Source: Bacteroides oleiciplenus YIT 12058
Lineage (GTDB): Bacteria > Bacteroidota > Bacteroidia > Bacteroidales > Bacteroidaceae
Assembly: GCF_000315485.1 (NCBI RefSeq)
Contig: NZ_JH992944.1
Coordinates: forward strand, 149,781-213,780
Reading direction: 5' to 3'
Length of the DNA: 64,000 bases
A model generated the notes under the pieces. It was not told the DNA's origin. It saw nothing but the letters and a program-made list of their open reading frames with translations, and searched no databases. Below, in pieces: positions 17,254 to 26,159 of the stretch. The translations under genes were made by a program, and so were the position numbers. The number at the start of each line of letters is the position of its first letter. The stretch's first letter is position 1.

Positions 17254-18391
17254 TTACAAAAAGAATCTGGTATTCACGGCTGCGTGCATCGGTATGTGCT
17301 TCTTTGGCATTTCGATGATTACGTTAGGGGCGGTATTGCCATCCCTCACCACCAAACTGGGTTTGGATAACCTCCAAGCCACCGCATTGGTGACGTTCCT
17401 GCCTCTCGGCCTATTGGGAGGTTCCCTGCTGTTCGGTCCTATTGTGGACCGCTTCGGACATAAGGCATTGCTATTGCTCAGTTGCCTGGTGGTGCTGCTC
17501 GGACTGGAGGGAATCGCTTTCTTCACAAGCATTCCGTTGTTACAGCTCTCTATTATCGGCATCGGGTTGGGCGGCGGCATTCTGAATGGTGAAACGAATG
17601 CGTTGGTAGCCGATATTTCCAACGAGGAAGAGAAAGGTTCACGCCTCAGTCTGCTCGGAGCATTCTATGGCATCGGAGCATTGGGAATACCTGTGTTGCT
17701 AAGCTTCCTGTCCGAATACTATTCTTTTGAAATAATACTGCAAGGCACAGGCGTTGTGATGCTGGCAGGCATTCTGTTCTGTCTCGGTGTACGCTTCCCC
17801 GCCCCCAAACAGCCGCAAGGATTCCCTATTAAGGAAGGCTTGGGACTGTTGAAGGAAAGCAGTCTGTTGTTGCTAAGTTTCATCCTGTTCTTCCAAAGTG
17901 GCATCGAAGGTGTATGCAATAACTGGACTACTCTCTATCTGGGACAAACCACCAACATCCCCGAAAACCGTGCTCTTATGGCACTGACCTGTATGGTGGC
18001 CGGACTGACCGTTGCCCGCTTGTTGCTGGTAGTCCTGTTCAAGAAGATACGACAGGAGACGGTTCTCCGCATCAGTCTGATTACGGCTGCGGTGGGATTC
18101 GCGCTATTGACTTTCTCGCCTAACTTCGCACGTGCCGCCGCAGGTATGGTGCTGATTGGTGCGGGACTGGCATCCACATTCCCCGTTATACTCAGCATCA
18201 TCGGCAGCCGTTACGCCTCCCTTTCGGGAACGGCCTTCAGCGTGGCACTCGTCATCGCCCTCATCGGACAGACGTTGCTGAACAGCCTGACGGGAATTAT
18301 TTCACAAGGATACAGCATAGCAGTGTATCCGTACATGATGATTGCCTCCTTACTCATCATGCTTCTATTGTTTAAACGTTCACTCAAATAA
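17246..18391 (+). CDS. MFS sugar transporter
   Basis: 381 aa with 12 predicted spans. The loop 2-3 signature is FGPIVDRFGHKALL, a form of G-x-x-x-D-R-x-G-R. Its start overlaps the ROK kinase gene by 8 bases, so the two are translationally coupled. Together with the kinase and SIS gene it should import the sugar that the kinase phosphorylates. It is an inner-membrane protein. The sugar is unknown. Confidence 0.85.
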   Translation: MSNYKKNLVFTAACIGMCFFGISMITLGAVLPSLTTKLGLDNLQATALVTFLPLGLLGGSLLFGPIVDRFGHKALLLLSCLVVLLGLEGIAFFTSIPLLQLSIIGIGLGGGILNGETNALVADISNEEEKGSRLSLLGAFYGIGALGIPVLLSFLSEYYSFEIILQGTGVVMLAGILFCLGVRFPAPKQPQGFPIKEGLGLLKESSLLLLSFILFFQSGIEGVCNNWTTLYLGQTTNIPENRALMALTCMVAGLTVARLLLVVLFKKIRQETVLRISLITAAVGFALLTFSPNFARAAAGMVLIGAGLASTFPVILSIIGSRYASLSGTAFSVALVIALIGQTLLNSLTGIISQGYSIAVYPYMMIASLLIMLLLFKRSLK

Positions 18392-18425
18392 AAGAAATTA
18401 TTTACCCCCTTAAAACAAAAAAATT

Positions 18426-19187
18426 ATGTTAGCATTAGAATGGTTAAAAAACGCGCATGGCATCATGGAAAAACTGGAAGCCACGCAATTGGAGAATATC
18501 AAAAAGGCAGCCACCGTTATGGCAGACTCTATCGAAGCCGGACGCTGGGTACATACGTTCGGATGTGGTCACGCTACTATCCCTGTTGAAGAGATGTATC
18601 CGCGCATCGGCAGCTTCGTAGGTTTCCACCCGTTATGCGAACTCCCGCTGACATTCTTTACACAAATCATCGGCCAGATGGGTATCCACCAGTTCCTTTT
18701 CTTGGAAAGAACCGAAGGGTACGGACAAGCAATCATGAAGAATTATGATTTCGACTCCAAAGATTGCCTCTGGATTTTCTCTCACACAGGCATCAATGCA
18801 GTGAATATCGACGTAGCACTGGAAGCTAAGAAACGCGGCATGAAAGTGATTGTTTACGGTTCGGCTGGAGAAACGGGCGACAAGGCAAGCCGTCATTCCA
18901 GCGGTAAGAACTTGTTCCAACTTGCGGACATCGTAGTAGACTCCTGCGTACCTTTGGTAGATGCTTCCGTGCCTTTGAAGAACCACTTCGACAAGGTAGG
19001 TCCGTTGTCTACTCTGAGCTTTGTGACTATGGTATGGATGACCATCACTACCGTTGCCGAGATTCTGGCAGACCGTGGCGTACAATTGTACATACACCCG
19101 TCACACAATGTTCCGGGCGATACAACAGCTCACGAACGTCTGGATGCAGCTATTGCTGAGTATCAGAAAAAAGTAAAAATCCTCTAA
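18426..19187 (+). CDS. SIS-domain sugar-phosphate protein (UPF0309-like)
   Basis: 253 aa, single SIS fold. WVHTFGCGHATIPVEEM and IFSHTGINAVNIDVALEAKKRG form the phosphosugar pocket. The tail with HNVPGDTTAHERLDAAI is typical of UPF0309-type proteins. These are cytoplasmic, and proposed roles are isomerase, etherase or regulator acting on phosphorylated amino sugars. It follows the MFS gene by 34 bases and is the last gene of the cluster, ending at a terminator at 19228-19273. Confidence 0.8.
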   Translation: MLALEWLKNAHGIMEKLEATQLENIKKAATVMADSIEAGRWVHTFGCGHATIPVEEMYPRIGSFVGFHPLCELPLTFFTQIIGQMGIHQFLFLERTEGYGQAIMKNYDFDSKDCLWIFSHTGINAVNIDVALEAKKRGMKVIVYGSAGETGDKASRHSSGKNLFQLADIVVDSCVPLVDASVPLKNHFDKVGPLSTLSFVTMVWMTITTVAEILADRGVQLYIHPSHNVPGDTTAHERLDAAIAEYQKKVKIL

Positions 19188-19227
19188 AACCAACAGACGA
19201 CCCTAATCATCATCTATGAGTGACGGT

Positions 19228-19273
19228 AGCCCGCCTCAGCTTTGCCCCCACAAAGCTGGACGGGCTTTTTTTC
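19228..19273 (+). terminator. Rho-independent terminator of the ROK-MFS-SIS operon
   Basis: AGCCCG/CGGGCT plus inner CAGCTTTG/CAAAGCTG stems around CCCCCA are followed by TTTTTTTC. Confidence 0.9.
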
Positions 19274-19291
19274 ATGAATAAAACAAAATAA

Positions 19292-19314
19292 ATATTCACT
19301 AAATGAGTGAATAT
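19292..19314. promoter_or_regulatory. Perfect dyad operator before higA
   Basis: ATATTCACT-AAATG-AGTGAATAT is a perfect 9-bp-arm palindrome. It covers the position where the -33 element of the promoter at 19328 would lie, which suggests autorepression by the HigA protein encoded next. Confidence 0.75.
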
Positions 19315-19327
19315 CTTAAATTAGAGT

Positions 19328-19335
19328 TATCTTTG
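19328..19335 (+). promoter_or_regulatory. -7 box of higA
   Basis: TATCTTTG (TAnnTTTG), 44 bases before the ATG and 13 bases after the palindrome. Confidence 0.65.
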
Positions 19336-19379
19336 TTGTATAAATGTATTGGATATAACCAATCATTATCAATAAAATT

Positions 19380-19688
19380 ATGAATACAGTAAAAAGAATA
19401 CCAACGCATCCGGGAGATGTTTTGAAAGAAGAATTAGAATGCCGTAAAATCTCTCAAAAGAAATTTTCAGAAGTTTTAGGAGTGTCCTATACTATGCTCA
19501 ATGAGATACTAAACGGAAAACGCCCCATAACCAGCGACTTTGCCTTAATGGTGGAAGCGGCTTTGGATATTAATGCGGAACTGCTTGTCAACATGCAAAC
19601 CCGTTACAATATGGCTGTCGCCCGTAAAGAAAGTACGCTGAATAATAGACTACACGAAATACGCAAAATGTGTGCTTCCTTGTTATAG
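19380..19688 (+). CDS. higA: HigA-type antitoxin/XRE repressor without a toxin gene
   Basis: 102 aa. It starts with the HigA-family signature PTHPGDVLKEELECRKISQKKFSEVLGVS and has a full XRE helix-turn-helix (about 18-70). HigA binds the operator of its own operon and neutralises the HigB mRNA interferase. HigB is about 90 aa and normally directly upstream, but only 192 bases separate this gene from the SIS gene and they contain no such frame. The DPP4 gene follows 59 bases later. It is either an orphan antitoxin or a plain autoregulated repressor. Confidence 0.85.
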   Translation: MNTVKRIPTHPGDVLKEELECRKISQKKFSEVLGVSYTMLNEILNGKRPITSDFALMVEAALDINAELLVNMQTRYNMAVARKESTLNNRLHEIRKMCASLL

Positions 19689-19747
19689 TCTTCTTTTAAG
19701 AATTTATTCCCATATCTATCCACCCACTAAAGAAATCAATCAGAATT

Positions 19748-21961
19748 ATGAAACAGATAAGTATTGCAATTCTTCTTTGCCTCTGCACATTGGCAGGCTT
19801 CGCGCAAGGCGGTCAGGCACTTGATTTAAAAGATATTGTATCGGGTAAGTTCCGTGCTGAAAACATTTACGGGGTGATTCCCATTCCCGGAGACGGAGAA
19901 CACTATTCACAAATGAATGCGGAAGGAACGCAGATTATCAAATATTCCTTCAAGACGGGCAAACAGGTAGAGGTATTATTCGATGCTGCTACCGCACGCG
20001 AATGTCCGTTCAAGAGGTTCGACAGCTACAGTTTCTCTCCGGATGGTAGCAAACTACTCATCGCTACGGAAAAAACTCCGATTTATCGCCATTCTTATAC
20101 CGCTATACATTATATATATAGTCTGAAACGGAACATCAACGGAGAAATCAACAATATAGTAGAGAAACTGTCCGATGGCGGTCCGCAGCAGGTACCGGTA
20201 TTCTCACCGGACGGAACAATGGTTGCTTTCGTGCGGGATAATAATATCTATCTCGTAAAGTTCCTGTACGGTAACAGCGAAAGCCAGATTACGGAAGACG
20301 GCAAACGCAATGCTGTGCTGAATGGCATTCCCGACTGGGTGTATGAGGAAGAATTTTCCTTCAATCGTGCTCTGGAATTCAGTGCCGACAGCAAAATGTT
20401 GGCCTATACCCGTTTTGATGAAACAGATGTACCTTCTTACAGTTTCCCGATCTTTGCCGGAAGCAATCCCCATATCTCTGCTTTTGAGAAGTATCCGGGC
20501 GATTATACTTATAAATATCCCAAAACCGGAGAAACGAATTCAAAGGTATCCGTACACACTTTTGACATCAAGTCGAAAGTGACACGTAAGATGCAAGTGC
20601 CGATGGATGCTGATGGATACATTCCGCGCATCCGTTTCACACAAGACCCTAACAAACTGGCTATCGTAACATTAAACCGTCATCAGAACCGTTTGGATAT
20701 GTATTTCGGCGACCCTCGTTCCACAGTTTGCAAACAGGTATTGCGTGACGAAAGCGATGCATATATTAAAGAGAATGTATTTGATAATATCATTTTCTAT
20801 CCTGATAACTTTAGTTATTTGAGCGAAAAGAGCGGTTATAATCATCTGTACTGGTACAGCATGGGCGGAAACCTGATTAAGCAAGTCACTGCCGGAAACT
20901 ATGAAGTAAAGAACTTCTTAGGCTGGGATGCTGCTGACGATAGTTTCTATTATATCAGCAATGAAGAAAGCCCGCTCCGTCAAGCTGTGTACAAGATAGA
21001 CCGCAAGGGAAAGAAAACCAAGCTTTCCGCTCAGCCCGGTATCAATAGCGCCCAGTTCAGCACGGACATGAAATACTACATGAACCGCTATTCAAATCTG
21101 AGCACTCCTACTGTTATCACCCTGAATGACAATACAGGTAAAGTATTGAGTACGTTGGTTACCAACGCCTCATTGAAACAAACCCTGGCGAAATACAATA
21201 TACCCCAGAAGGAATTCTTCACTTTCCAGACACAGGATGGAGTAACGTTGAATGGCTGGATGATGAAACCGACAAATTTCTCCGCATCTAAGAAATATCC
21301 TGTACTCTTATTTCAATACAGTGGTCCCGGTTCTCAACAGGTACTCGATACATGGGGCATCAGTTGGGAAACTTACATGGCAAGCCGCGACTTCATCGTT
21401 GTTTGTGTAGATGGACGCGGAACGGGCGGACGTGGTGCCGAATTCGAGAAGTGCACCTACCTCAACCTGGGTGTGAAAGAAGCAAAAGACCAAGTGGCAA
21501 CTGCTCAATACATGGGTAGTCTGCCTTATGTAGATAAAAACCGTATCGGCATCTGGGGATGGAGCTACGGCGGATACATGACCATCATGAGTATGAGTGA
21601 AGGTACTCCCGTCTTCAAGGCCGGAGTTGCTGTAGCTGCCGTGACCGACTGGAATTATTACGATACCATCTACGGCGAACGCTTCATGCGTACCCCGCAG
21701 GAGAATGCCGAAGGATACAAAAGTTCTTCCGCCTTCACACGTGCCAACAATCTGAATGGAAATTTATTGTTAGTTCACGGCATGGCAGACGACAATGTCC
21801 ACTTCCAGAATTGCGCTGAATATGCAGAACATCTGGTGCAACTGAACAAGCAATTCGATATGCAAGTTTATACGAACCGCAACCACGGTATCTATGGTGG
21901 CAATACCCGTTATCACCTGTATACAAAACTGACGAACTTCTTTGAGAAAGAGTTGAAATGA
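19748..21961 (+). CDS. dpp4: Dipeptidyl peptidase IV (S9B)
   Basis: 737 aa with a Sec signal (MKQISIAILLCLCTLAGFAQG). An N-terminal eight-blade propeller carries IPDWVYEEEF, the Glu pair that binds the free amino terminus of the substrate. The C-terminal alpha/beta hydrolase has the nucleophile in GWSYGGYM, the Asp in MADDNVHFQN and the His in RNHGIYGG. It removes X-Pro or X-Ala dipeptides in the periplasm. The stop overlaps the lipA start by 4 bases (ATGA), giving coupled translation, although the functions are unrelated. Confidence 0.93.
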   Translation: MKQISIAILLCLCTLAGFAQGGQALDLKDIVSGKFRAENIYGVIPIPGDGEHYSQMNAEGTQIIKYSFKTGKQVEVLFDAATARECPFKRFDSYSFSPDGSKLLIATEKTPIYRHSYTAIHYIYSLKRNINGEINNIVEKLSDGGPQQVPVFSPDGTMVAFVRDNNIYLVKFLYGNSESQITEDGKRNAVLNGIPDWVYEEEFSFNRALEFSADSKMLAYTRFDETDVPSYSFPIFAGSNPHISAFEKYPGDYTYKYPKTGETNSKVSVHTFDIKSKVTRKMQVPMDADGYIPRIRFTQDPNKLAIVTLNRHQNRLDMYFGDPRSTVCKQVLRDESDAYIKENVFDNIIFYPDNFSYLSEKSGYNHLYWYSMGGNLIKQVTAGNYEVKNFLGWDAADDSFYYISNEESPLRQAVYKIDRKGKKTKLSAQPGINSAQFSTDMKYYMNRYSNLSTPTVITLNDNTGKVLSTLVTNASLKQTLAKYNIPQKEFFTFQTQDGVTLNGWMMKPTNFSASKKYPVLLFQYSGPGSQQVLDTWGISWETYMASRDFIVVCVDGRGTGGRGAEFEKCTYLNLGVKEAKDQVATAQYMGSLPYVDKNRIGIWGWSYGGYMTIMSMSEGTPVFKAGVAVAAVTDWNYYDTIYGERFMRTPQENAEGYKSSSAFTRANNLNGNLLLVHGMADDNVHFQNCAEYAEHLVQLNKQFDMQVYTNRNHGIYGGNTRYHLYTKLTNFFEKELK

Positions 21962-22827
21962 CAGATAGAGTACGCAAGCCTGAATGGCTTAAAATCAGTA
22001 TAGGAGCCAATGAACGGTACACTGAAACCAAACGTATCGTTGACTCTCATTGCCTGCACACCATTTGCAGCAGCGGACGTTGCCCCAACATGGGAGAATG
22101 CTGGGGAAAAGGAACCGCCACCTTTATGATAGGCGGCGACATCTGCACCCGTTGCTGCAAATTCTGCAATACTCAGACAGGCAAGCCGCTTCCGCTGGAC
22201 GCGGACGAACCTACCCATGTGGCAGAGTCCATAGCTTTGATGAAGCTATCTCATGCAGTAATCACCTCCGTAGACCGGGACGACTTGCCCGACCTCGGAG
22301 CCGCACACTGGGCACGTACTATCCGGGAAATCAAACGACTGAACCCCGAAACTACGGTTGAAGTGCTTATCCCGGATTTCCAGGGAAAGAAAGATTTGAT
22401 TGCGCAGGTAATCGAAGCTTGTCCGGAAATCATTTCCCATAATATGGAAACAGTGAAACGTATCACTCCGCTGGTGCGCAGTGCAGCCCGTTATGATACG
22501 AGTCTGGAAGTGATACGCCAGATAGCCGATAGTGGAACAACTGCCAAATCGGGCATCATGGTGGGATTGGGAGAAACTCCGGAAGAAGTAGAAGAACTGA
22601 TGGACGACCTGCACCGGGTGGGCTGCCGGATATTGACAATCGGTCAGTACTTGCAACCTTCGCACAAGCATTACCCTGTGGCAGAGTATGTTACTCCTGC
22701 ACAATTCGCTTTTTACAAGGAAATAGGTTTAGCCAAAGGATTCGATCAGGTTGAGAGTGCTCCTTTGGTACGCTCCTCTTATCATGCCGAGAAACAAATC
22801 AGATTTTATAAAAAAGAAACGAAATAA
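21958..22827 (+). CDS. lipA: Lipoyl synthase
   Basis: 289 aa radical SAM enzyme. The auxiliary cluster Cys are C37, C42 and C48 in CSSGRCPNMGEC. The SAM cluster is C63-x3-C67-x2-C70 in CTRCCKFC. The C-terminal RSSYHA supplies the Ser that ligates the auxiliary cluster. It inserts two sulfurs into octanoyl groups on E2 or H proteins in the cytoplasm. It is coupled to dpp4 by a 4-base overlap. Confidence 0.96.
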   Translation: MTDRVRKPEWLKISIGANERYTETKRIVDSHCLHTICSSGRCPNMGECWGKGTATFMIGGDICTRCCKFCNTQTGKPLPLDADEPTHVAESIALMKLSHAVITSVDRDDLPDLGAAHWARTIREIKRLNPETTVEVLIPDFQGKKDLIAQVIEACPEIISHNMETVKRITPLVRSAARYDTSLEVIRQIADSGTTAKSGIMVGLGETPEEVEELMDDLHRVGCRILTIGQYLQPSHKHYPVAEYVTPAQFAFYKEIGLAKGFDQVESAPLVRSSYHAEKQIRFYKKETK

Positions 22828-22849
22828 AAACTAATTGCTCTACTTATTT

Positions 22850-22866
22850 GTTATCTATGAGATAAC
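22850..22866. promoter_or_regulatory. Short palindrome before the Nudix-like membrane gene
   Basis: GTTATCT-ATG-AGATAAC, a 7-bp perfect dyad 18 bases before the ATG at 22885. It could be an operator or a small hairpin in the leader. Confidence 0.4.
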
Positions 22867-22884
22867 GACAAAATAAAGTTAGCA

Positions 22885-24003
22885 ATGCCTAAAAAAGGAG
22901 TTCTATCATCTAAGTTTAATATGTCTTTGGGATTTATCCCTGCTATCGTATCGATTGTATTATGCGAATTCATAACCCAAGACATTTCCATCTACATTGG
23001 TGCAGGTGTAGGGATCCTTTATAGTTTATTTACGCTATGGAATAAAGGAGCCAGAGTTCCTAATTTTCTACTTTACTGTACCACGGCAATGCTCCTGTTA
23101 TTAACTCTTACCACCTTTTTCTTCGGTGATTGCTCCACTCGCGGCATGTTTCCGTTGACGTTGGAAATAAGCACCCTTATACCGATTGTTGTCATCTTCC
23201 TGAACAGAAGAAGATTTCTTGCCCACCAGATTTCCCAATCAAAGAAATGTTGCAAACAGCTTTTCGCACAAGGGGCGGAGTCTGCCATTGTATCTACACG
23301 AGTGGTTATTATTATCGCCTTTATCCATCTGCTGGCAATCTTCATAGCTATACTGATTCCCGGCCCTTTAAGTGATACTGCCCGGAATATACTATTCCGG
23401 TTTTGTCCGCCCGCCGTATTTATATTGAGTATACTGTTCAATCAGTTTGGCATTCTCTACTTCAACGTAATAATGGAGCATACTGCTTTTGTCCCCATTG
23501 TCAATACGAAAGGAGATGTTATCGGAAGAAGCCTTGCAGTAGATGCCATCAACCGGAAGAACGAATATATCAACCCAGTGATCCGCATCGCTGTATCTCA
23601 CAACGGAATGCTGTATCTACGCCCGCGTCCGCAACGTTGCATTCTCGAACGGGGAAAAACCGATGTACCGATGGAGTGCTATCTCTTATATGGAGAAACT
23701 CTGGAACAAAGCATCGTCCGCCTCATGAAACAGGCATTTCCACAAGCTCCGATACAGGATTTGCAGTTCAACATTATGTATCACTTTGAAAACAAAGTGA
23801 CCAACCGCCTCATCTATCTTTTTCTTATTGATATAGAAGACGACAATCTTTTACGGGATAAACAGATAAAAGATGGAAAGCTCTGGACTTTCCAACAGAT
23901 AGAGCATAATTTAGGTAAGAACTTCTTTAGTTGCTGCTTTGAGAATGAATACGAGCATCTAAAAGAAGTTATTTGTACAAGAGAAAAATACAAGGAATTT
24001 TAG
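22885..24003 (+). CDS. Polytopic membrane protein with degenerate Nudix-like C-terminal domain
   Basis: 372 aa. The first about 210 residues hold six or so membrane spans in two groups: 13-95, then 140-195. The last about 150 residues are soluble and follow the order of a Nudix fold: INPVIRIAVSHNGMLYLRPRP, then YGETLEQSIVRLMKQAFPQAP in the Nudix-box position, then FENKVTNRLIYLFLIDIED. The box lacks the REXXEE catalytic core, so pyrophosphohydrolase activity is doubtful and a sensing or binding role is more likely. It overlaps the convergent methylase gene by 35 bases. I do not recognise a named family. Confidence 0.6.
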   Translation: MPKKGVLSSKFNMSLGFIPAIVSIVLCEFITQDISIYIGAGVGILYSLFTLWNKGARVPNFLLYCTTAMLLLLTLTTFFFGDCSTRGMFPLTLEISTLIPIVVIFLNRRRFLAHQISQSKKCCKQLFAQGAESAIVSTRVVIIIAFIHLLAIFIAILIPGPLSDTARNILFRFCPPAVFILSILFNQFGILYFNVIMEHTAFVPIVNTKGDVIGRSLAVDAINRKNEYINPVIRIAVSHNGMLYLRPRPQRCILERGKTDVPMECYLLYGETLEQSIVRLMKQAFPQAPIQDLQFNIMYHFENKVTNRLIYLFLIDIEDDNLLRDKQIKDGKLWTFQQIEHNLGKNFFSCCFENEYEHLKEVICTREKYKEF

Positions 24004-24673
24004 AAAGATCGGGGACTTTTCCCTGCCACTCTTTCACTGTTTTGGTTCTGATATACTCTCCTTCGCACGTAATGTTCGCAGCAATACAAAGTTTGGTTTG
24101 CGGGCGGCAGTTACGCAAAATATCATCCACCATTTTATTATTGCGGTAAGGCGTTTCAATAAAAAGCTGTGTCTGTTGTTCGGAATAAACTCGCTGTTCC
24201 AAGGTTTTCAGTTTCTTGGCACGCTCATCCGGCTCAATGGGAAGATAACCATGAAAAGCAAAACTTTGCCCGTTGAATCCGGACCCCATGACAGACAGAA
24301 TAATAGAAGACGGTCCCACCAACGGAACCACTTTCAGGTTCTTCCGCTGGGCAATTGCTACTACATCTGCTCCCGGGTCGGCCACTGCCGGACAACCGGC
24401 TTCGGAAATCACTCCCATAGATTGCCCTGCTATCAATGGTTTCAGATAACCGGAAATATCCTCGGGTGATGTATGCTTATTCAACGGATAAAAAGTCAAC
24501 GCATCAATATCTATCTCCCGATCCACCTTTTTCAGGAAGCGGCGCGCCGAACGCACATCTTCTACAATGAAATGACGAATACCAAGTATGATCTCCTTAT
24601 TATAGGAAGGCAACACAGTTTCAATAGGAGTATCCCCCAATGTGACAGGCAAAAGATAAAGAGCTGTTTCCAC
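23969..24673 (-). CDS. RsmI-like SAM-dependent methyltransferase (tetrapyrrole methylase fold), GTG start
   Basis: 234 aa from a GTG at 24673. The MxTALYLLPVTLGDTPIETVLP opening matches the usual N-terminus of the family, so GTG is preferred. The RsmI-type SAM loop is present: ISEAGCPAVADPGADVV. Also visible are the GPSSIILSVMGSGFNGQSFAFHGYLP and ETPYRNNKMVDDIL segments. RsmI methylates the 2'-O of C1402 in 16S rRNA. This shorter form is the YabC-like paralogue common in Bacteroidetes, so the exact target is uncertain. The 3' end overlaps the convergent neighbour by 35 bases. Confidence 0.8.
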   Translation of the reverse strand: METALYLLPVTLGDTPIETVLPSYNKEIILGIRHFIVEDVRSARRFLKKVDREIDIDALTFYPLNKHTSPEDISGYLKPLIAGQSMGVISEAGCPAVADPGADVVAIAQRKNLKVVPLVGPSSIILSVMGSGFNGQSFAFHGYLPIEPDERAKKLKTLEQRVYSEQQTQLFIETPYRNNKMVDDILRNCRPQTKLCIAANITCEGEYIRTKTVKEWQGKVPDLSKIPCIFLLYK

Positions 24674-24679
24674 GTTGAT

Positions 24680-24790
24680 AAGTGATTAGTGATGAGTGAT
24701 TAACGGTTAACGGTAAGTGATGAGTGATTATTAGCTGCGCTGTTACACTGCATAGTTGTTAATCACTCATCACTTACCGTTAATCACTAA
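24680..24790. repeat. Heptamer arms forming a 24-bp inverted repeat
   Basis: GTGATTA/GTGATGA/ACGGTTA heptamers on the left face their reverse complements on the right. 24707-24730 and 24760-24783 are perfect 24-bp inverted copies with a 29-base loop. The element lies between fabI and the methylase gene, both on the minus strand. No T run follows. Confidence 0.85.
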
Positions 24791-24793
24791 TTA

Positions 24794-25651
24794 TCATCCG
24801 TAAATAATGTTTCCATTTTCGTCCATATATTCATCCAGTCCCTTTTCATAAGTGGCCATAGCACGAAGACTCATACCTACGCTGGAGAAACCACCGTCGT
24901 GGAATAAGTTCTGCATAGTCACTTTACGAGTCAGATCGGAGAACATCACGATACAATAGTCAGCACATTCATCGGCTGATGCATTGCCCAACGGAGACAT
25001 GCGGTTGGAGAAATCGAACAATTTATCCATGCCCTTCACACCCGAACCGGCAGTCGTCATAGTCGGTGACTGAGAGATGGTATTGACGCGTACATTATGT
25101 TCGCGACCATAGATATAGCCGAAGCTACGTGCGATGGACTCCAACAATGCCTTAGCATCTGCCATATCGTTGTAACCGTAGAACGTGCGTTGTGCAGCCA
25201 CATAGCTCAATGCAAGGATTGAACCGTAATCAGCAATTGCATTCAACTTCTTGGCAGCCTGTATCATCTTATGGAAAGACACAGCGGAAATATCAAGGGT
25301 TTTGTCCAGCATATCATAATCCAAATCATCATACGTGCGTTTCTTGCGAACATTGGGAGACATGCCGATGGAGTGGAGCACAAAGTCAATCTGACCGCCC
25401 AGCACTTCTACGGAACGCTTGAATACATTTTCCAAATCTTCTACGCTTGTAGCATCTGCGGGGATAACTTCGCATTGCAATTTATCTGCCAGTGCAGATA
25501 CCTCGCCCATGCGAACTGCTACCGGAGTGTTTGACAAGGTGATCGTTGCACCTTCTTCTACAGCTTTTTCTGCTACTTTCCAGGCAATGGACTGCTCATT
25601 CAGAGCACCGAAAATAATGCCTCTTTTTCCTTTCAACAAATTGTAACTCAT
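24794..25651 (-). CDS. fabI: Enoyl-ACP reductase (NADH)
   Basis: 285 aa short-chain dehydrogenase. FabI features are GIIFGALNEQSIAWKVA (cofactor loop), VLHSIGMSP, Y150, and the catalytic Y160-x6-K167 in YNDMADAK. The C-terminal GGFSSVGMS is also typical. It performs the last reduction of each fatty acid elongation cycle in the cytoplasm. It has a full promoter at 25755-25785. Confidence 0.95.
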   Translation of the reverse strand: MSYNLLKGKRGIIFGALNEQSIAWKVAEKAVEEGATITLSNTPVAVRMGEVSALADKLQCEVIPADATSVEDLENVFKRSVEVLGGQIDFVLHSIGMSPNVRKKRTYDDLDYDMLDKTLDISAVSFHKMIQAAKKLNAIADYGSILALSYVAAQRTFYGYNDMADAKALLESIARSFGYIYGREHNVRVNTISQSPTMTTAGSGVKGMDKLFDFSNRMSPLGNASADECADYCIVMFSDLTRKVTMQNLFHDGGFSSVGMSLRAMATYEKGLDEYMDENGNIIYG

Positions 25652-25754
25652 ACCTATATTAATTAAAAGTTGACAAGGTTTTCAGGGAACAAGTAAGCAA
25701 GGCATCGCCTTGTTATCTTGTATCTTTCCACCTTGTTCACTGATTTTGAGGCCG

Positions 25755-25785
25755 CAAAGATAGTGCAAATTGAACGCATAGCAAA
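25755..25785 (-). promoter_or_regulatory. Promoter of fabI
   Basis: On the minus strand TTTG (25785-25782), a 19-base spacer, then TATCTTTG (25762-25755). This is an exact match in both boxes and in spacing. Confidence 0.85.
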
Positions 25786-25945
25786 ATAAGCTCGCTTATT
25801 TTTGCTTTGCCGAAATGCCGCCTATCTTAATTTAAGATATGAACTTTCTACATAAAATCCCCGAAAGTGTGCAAAGAAAAGGACAAAACCACAAAAAATC
25901 CACCTAAACCAACAAATTGTGCACATGGTTTCGACTAAAGCCCGA

Positions 25946-25953
25946 TACTTTTG
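25946..25953 (+). promoter_or_regulatory. -7 box of the GH28 gene
   Basis: TACTTTTG (TAnnTTTG), 207 bases before the GH28 ATG, so the leader would be about 200 bases. The -33 element is not clear. Confidence 0.5.
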
Positions 25954-26117
25954 CAAACGGTAATTAAGAGGTTTTTTCATAATATTTATTTAAGGTTAGA
26001 ATTAGGTTAACATGAATCATTTATTATTTCTTTCGCAAGCCACTCGGGAGAGCCGCTTGCGGGAGGGTAATAAAAAAGCAGAGAAATTGAACCTTGGAGA
26101 AAACCTATTAATCCACA

Positions 26118-26145
26118 AACTTATAACTAATAACTTATAACTAAA
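26118..26145. repeat. Four 7-bp tandem repeats in the GH28 leader
   Basis: AACTTAT, AACTAAT, AACTTAT and AACTAAA start at 26118, 26125, 26132 and 26139. They end 14 bases before the start codon, inside the region where ribosome loading takes place. Confidence 0.7.
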
Positions 26146-26159
26146 ATATAGTATCACGG

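Larger units (their letters stand above)
25652..26159. other. Divergent region between fabI and the GH28 gene
   Basis: From left to right it holds a short hairpin CAAGGC-ATC-GCCTTG (25698-25712), the fabI promoter, the GH28 -7 box and a leader of about 200 bases for GH28. The leader carries a CGCAAGC/GCTTGCG hairpin near 26034-26067 and four AACTTAT/AACTAAT heptamers at 26118-26145. A 42-codon frame in the leader (26012-26140) is not supported as a gene. Confidence 0.6.

Noticed and set aside
26012..26140. 42-codon frame in the GH28 leader
   Set aside because: No clear ribosome site, low-complexity end made from heptamer repeats, and no recognisable peptide. A leader peptide cannot be excluded but is not supported.
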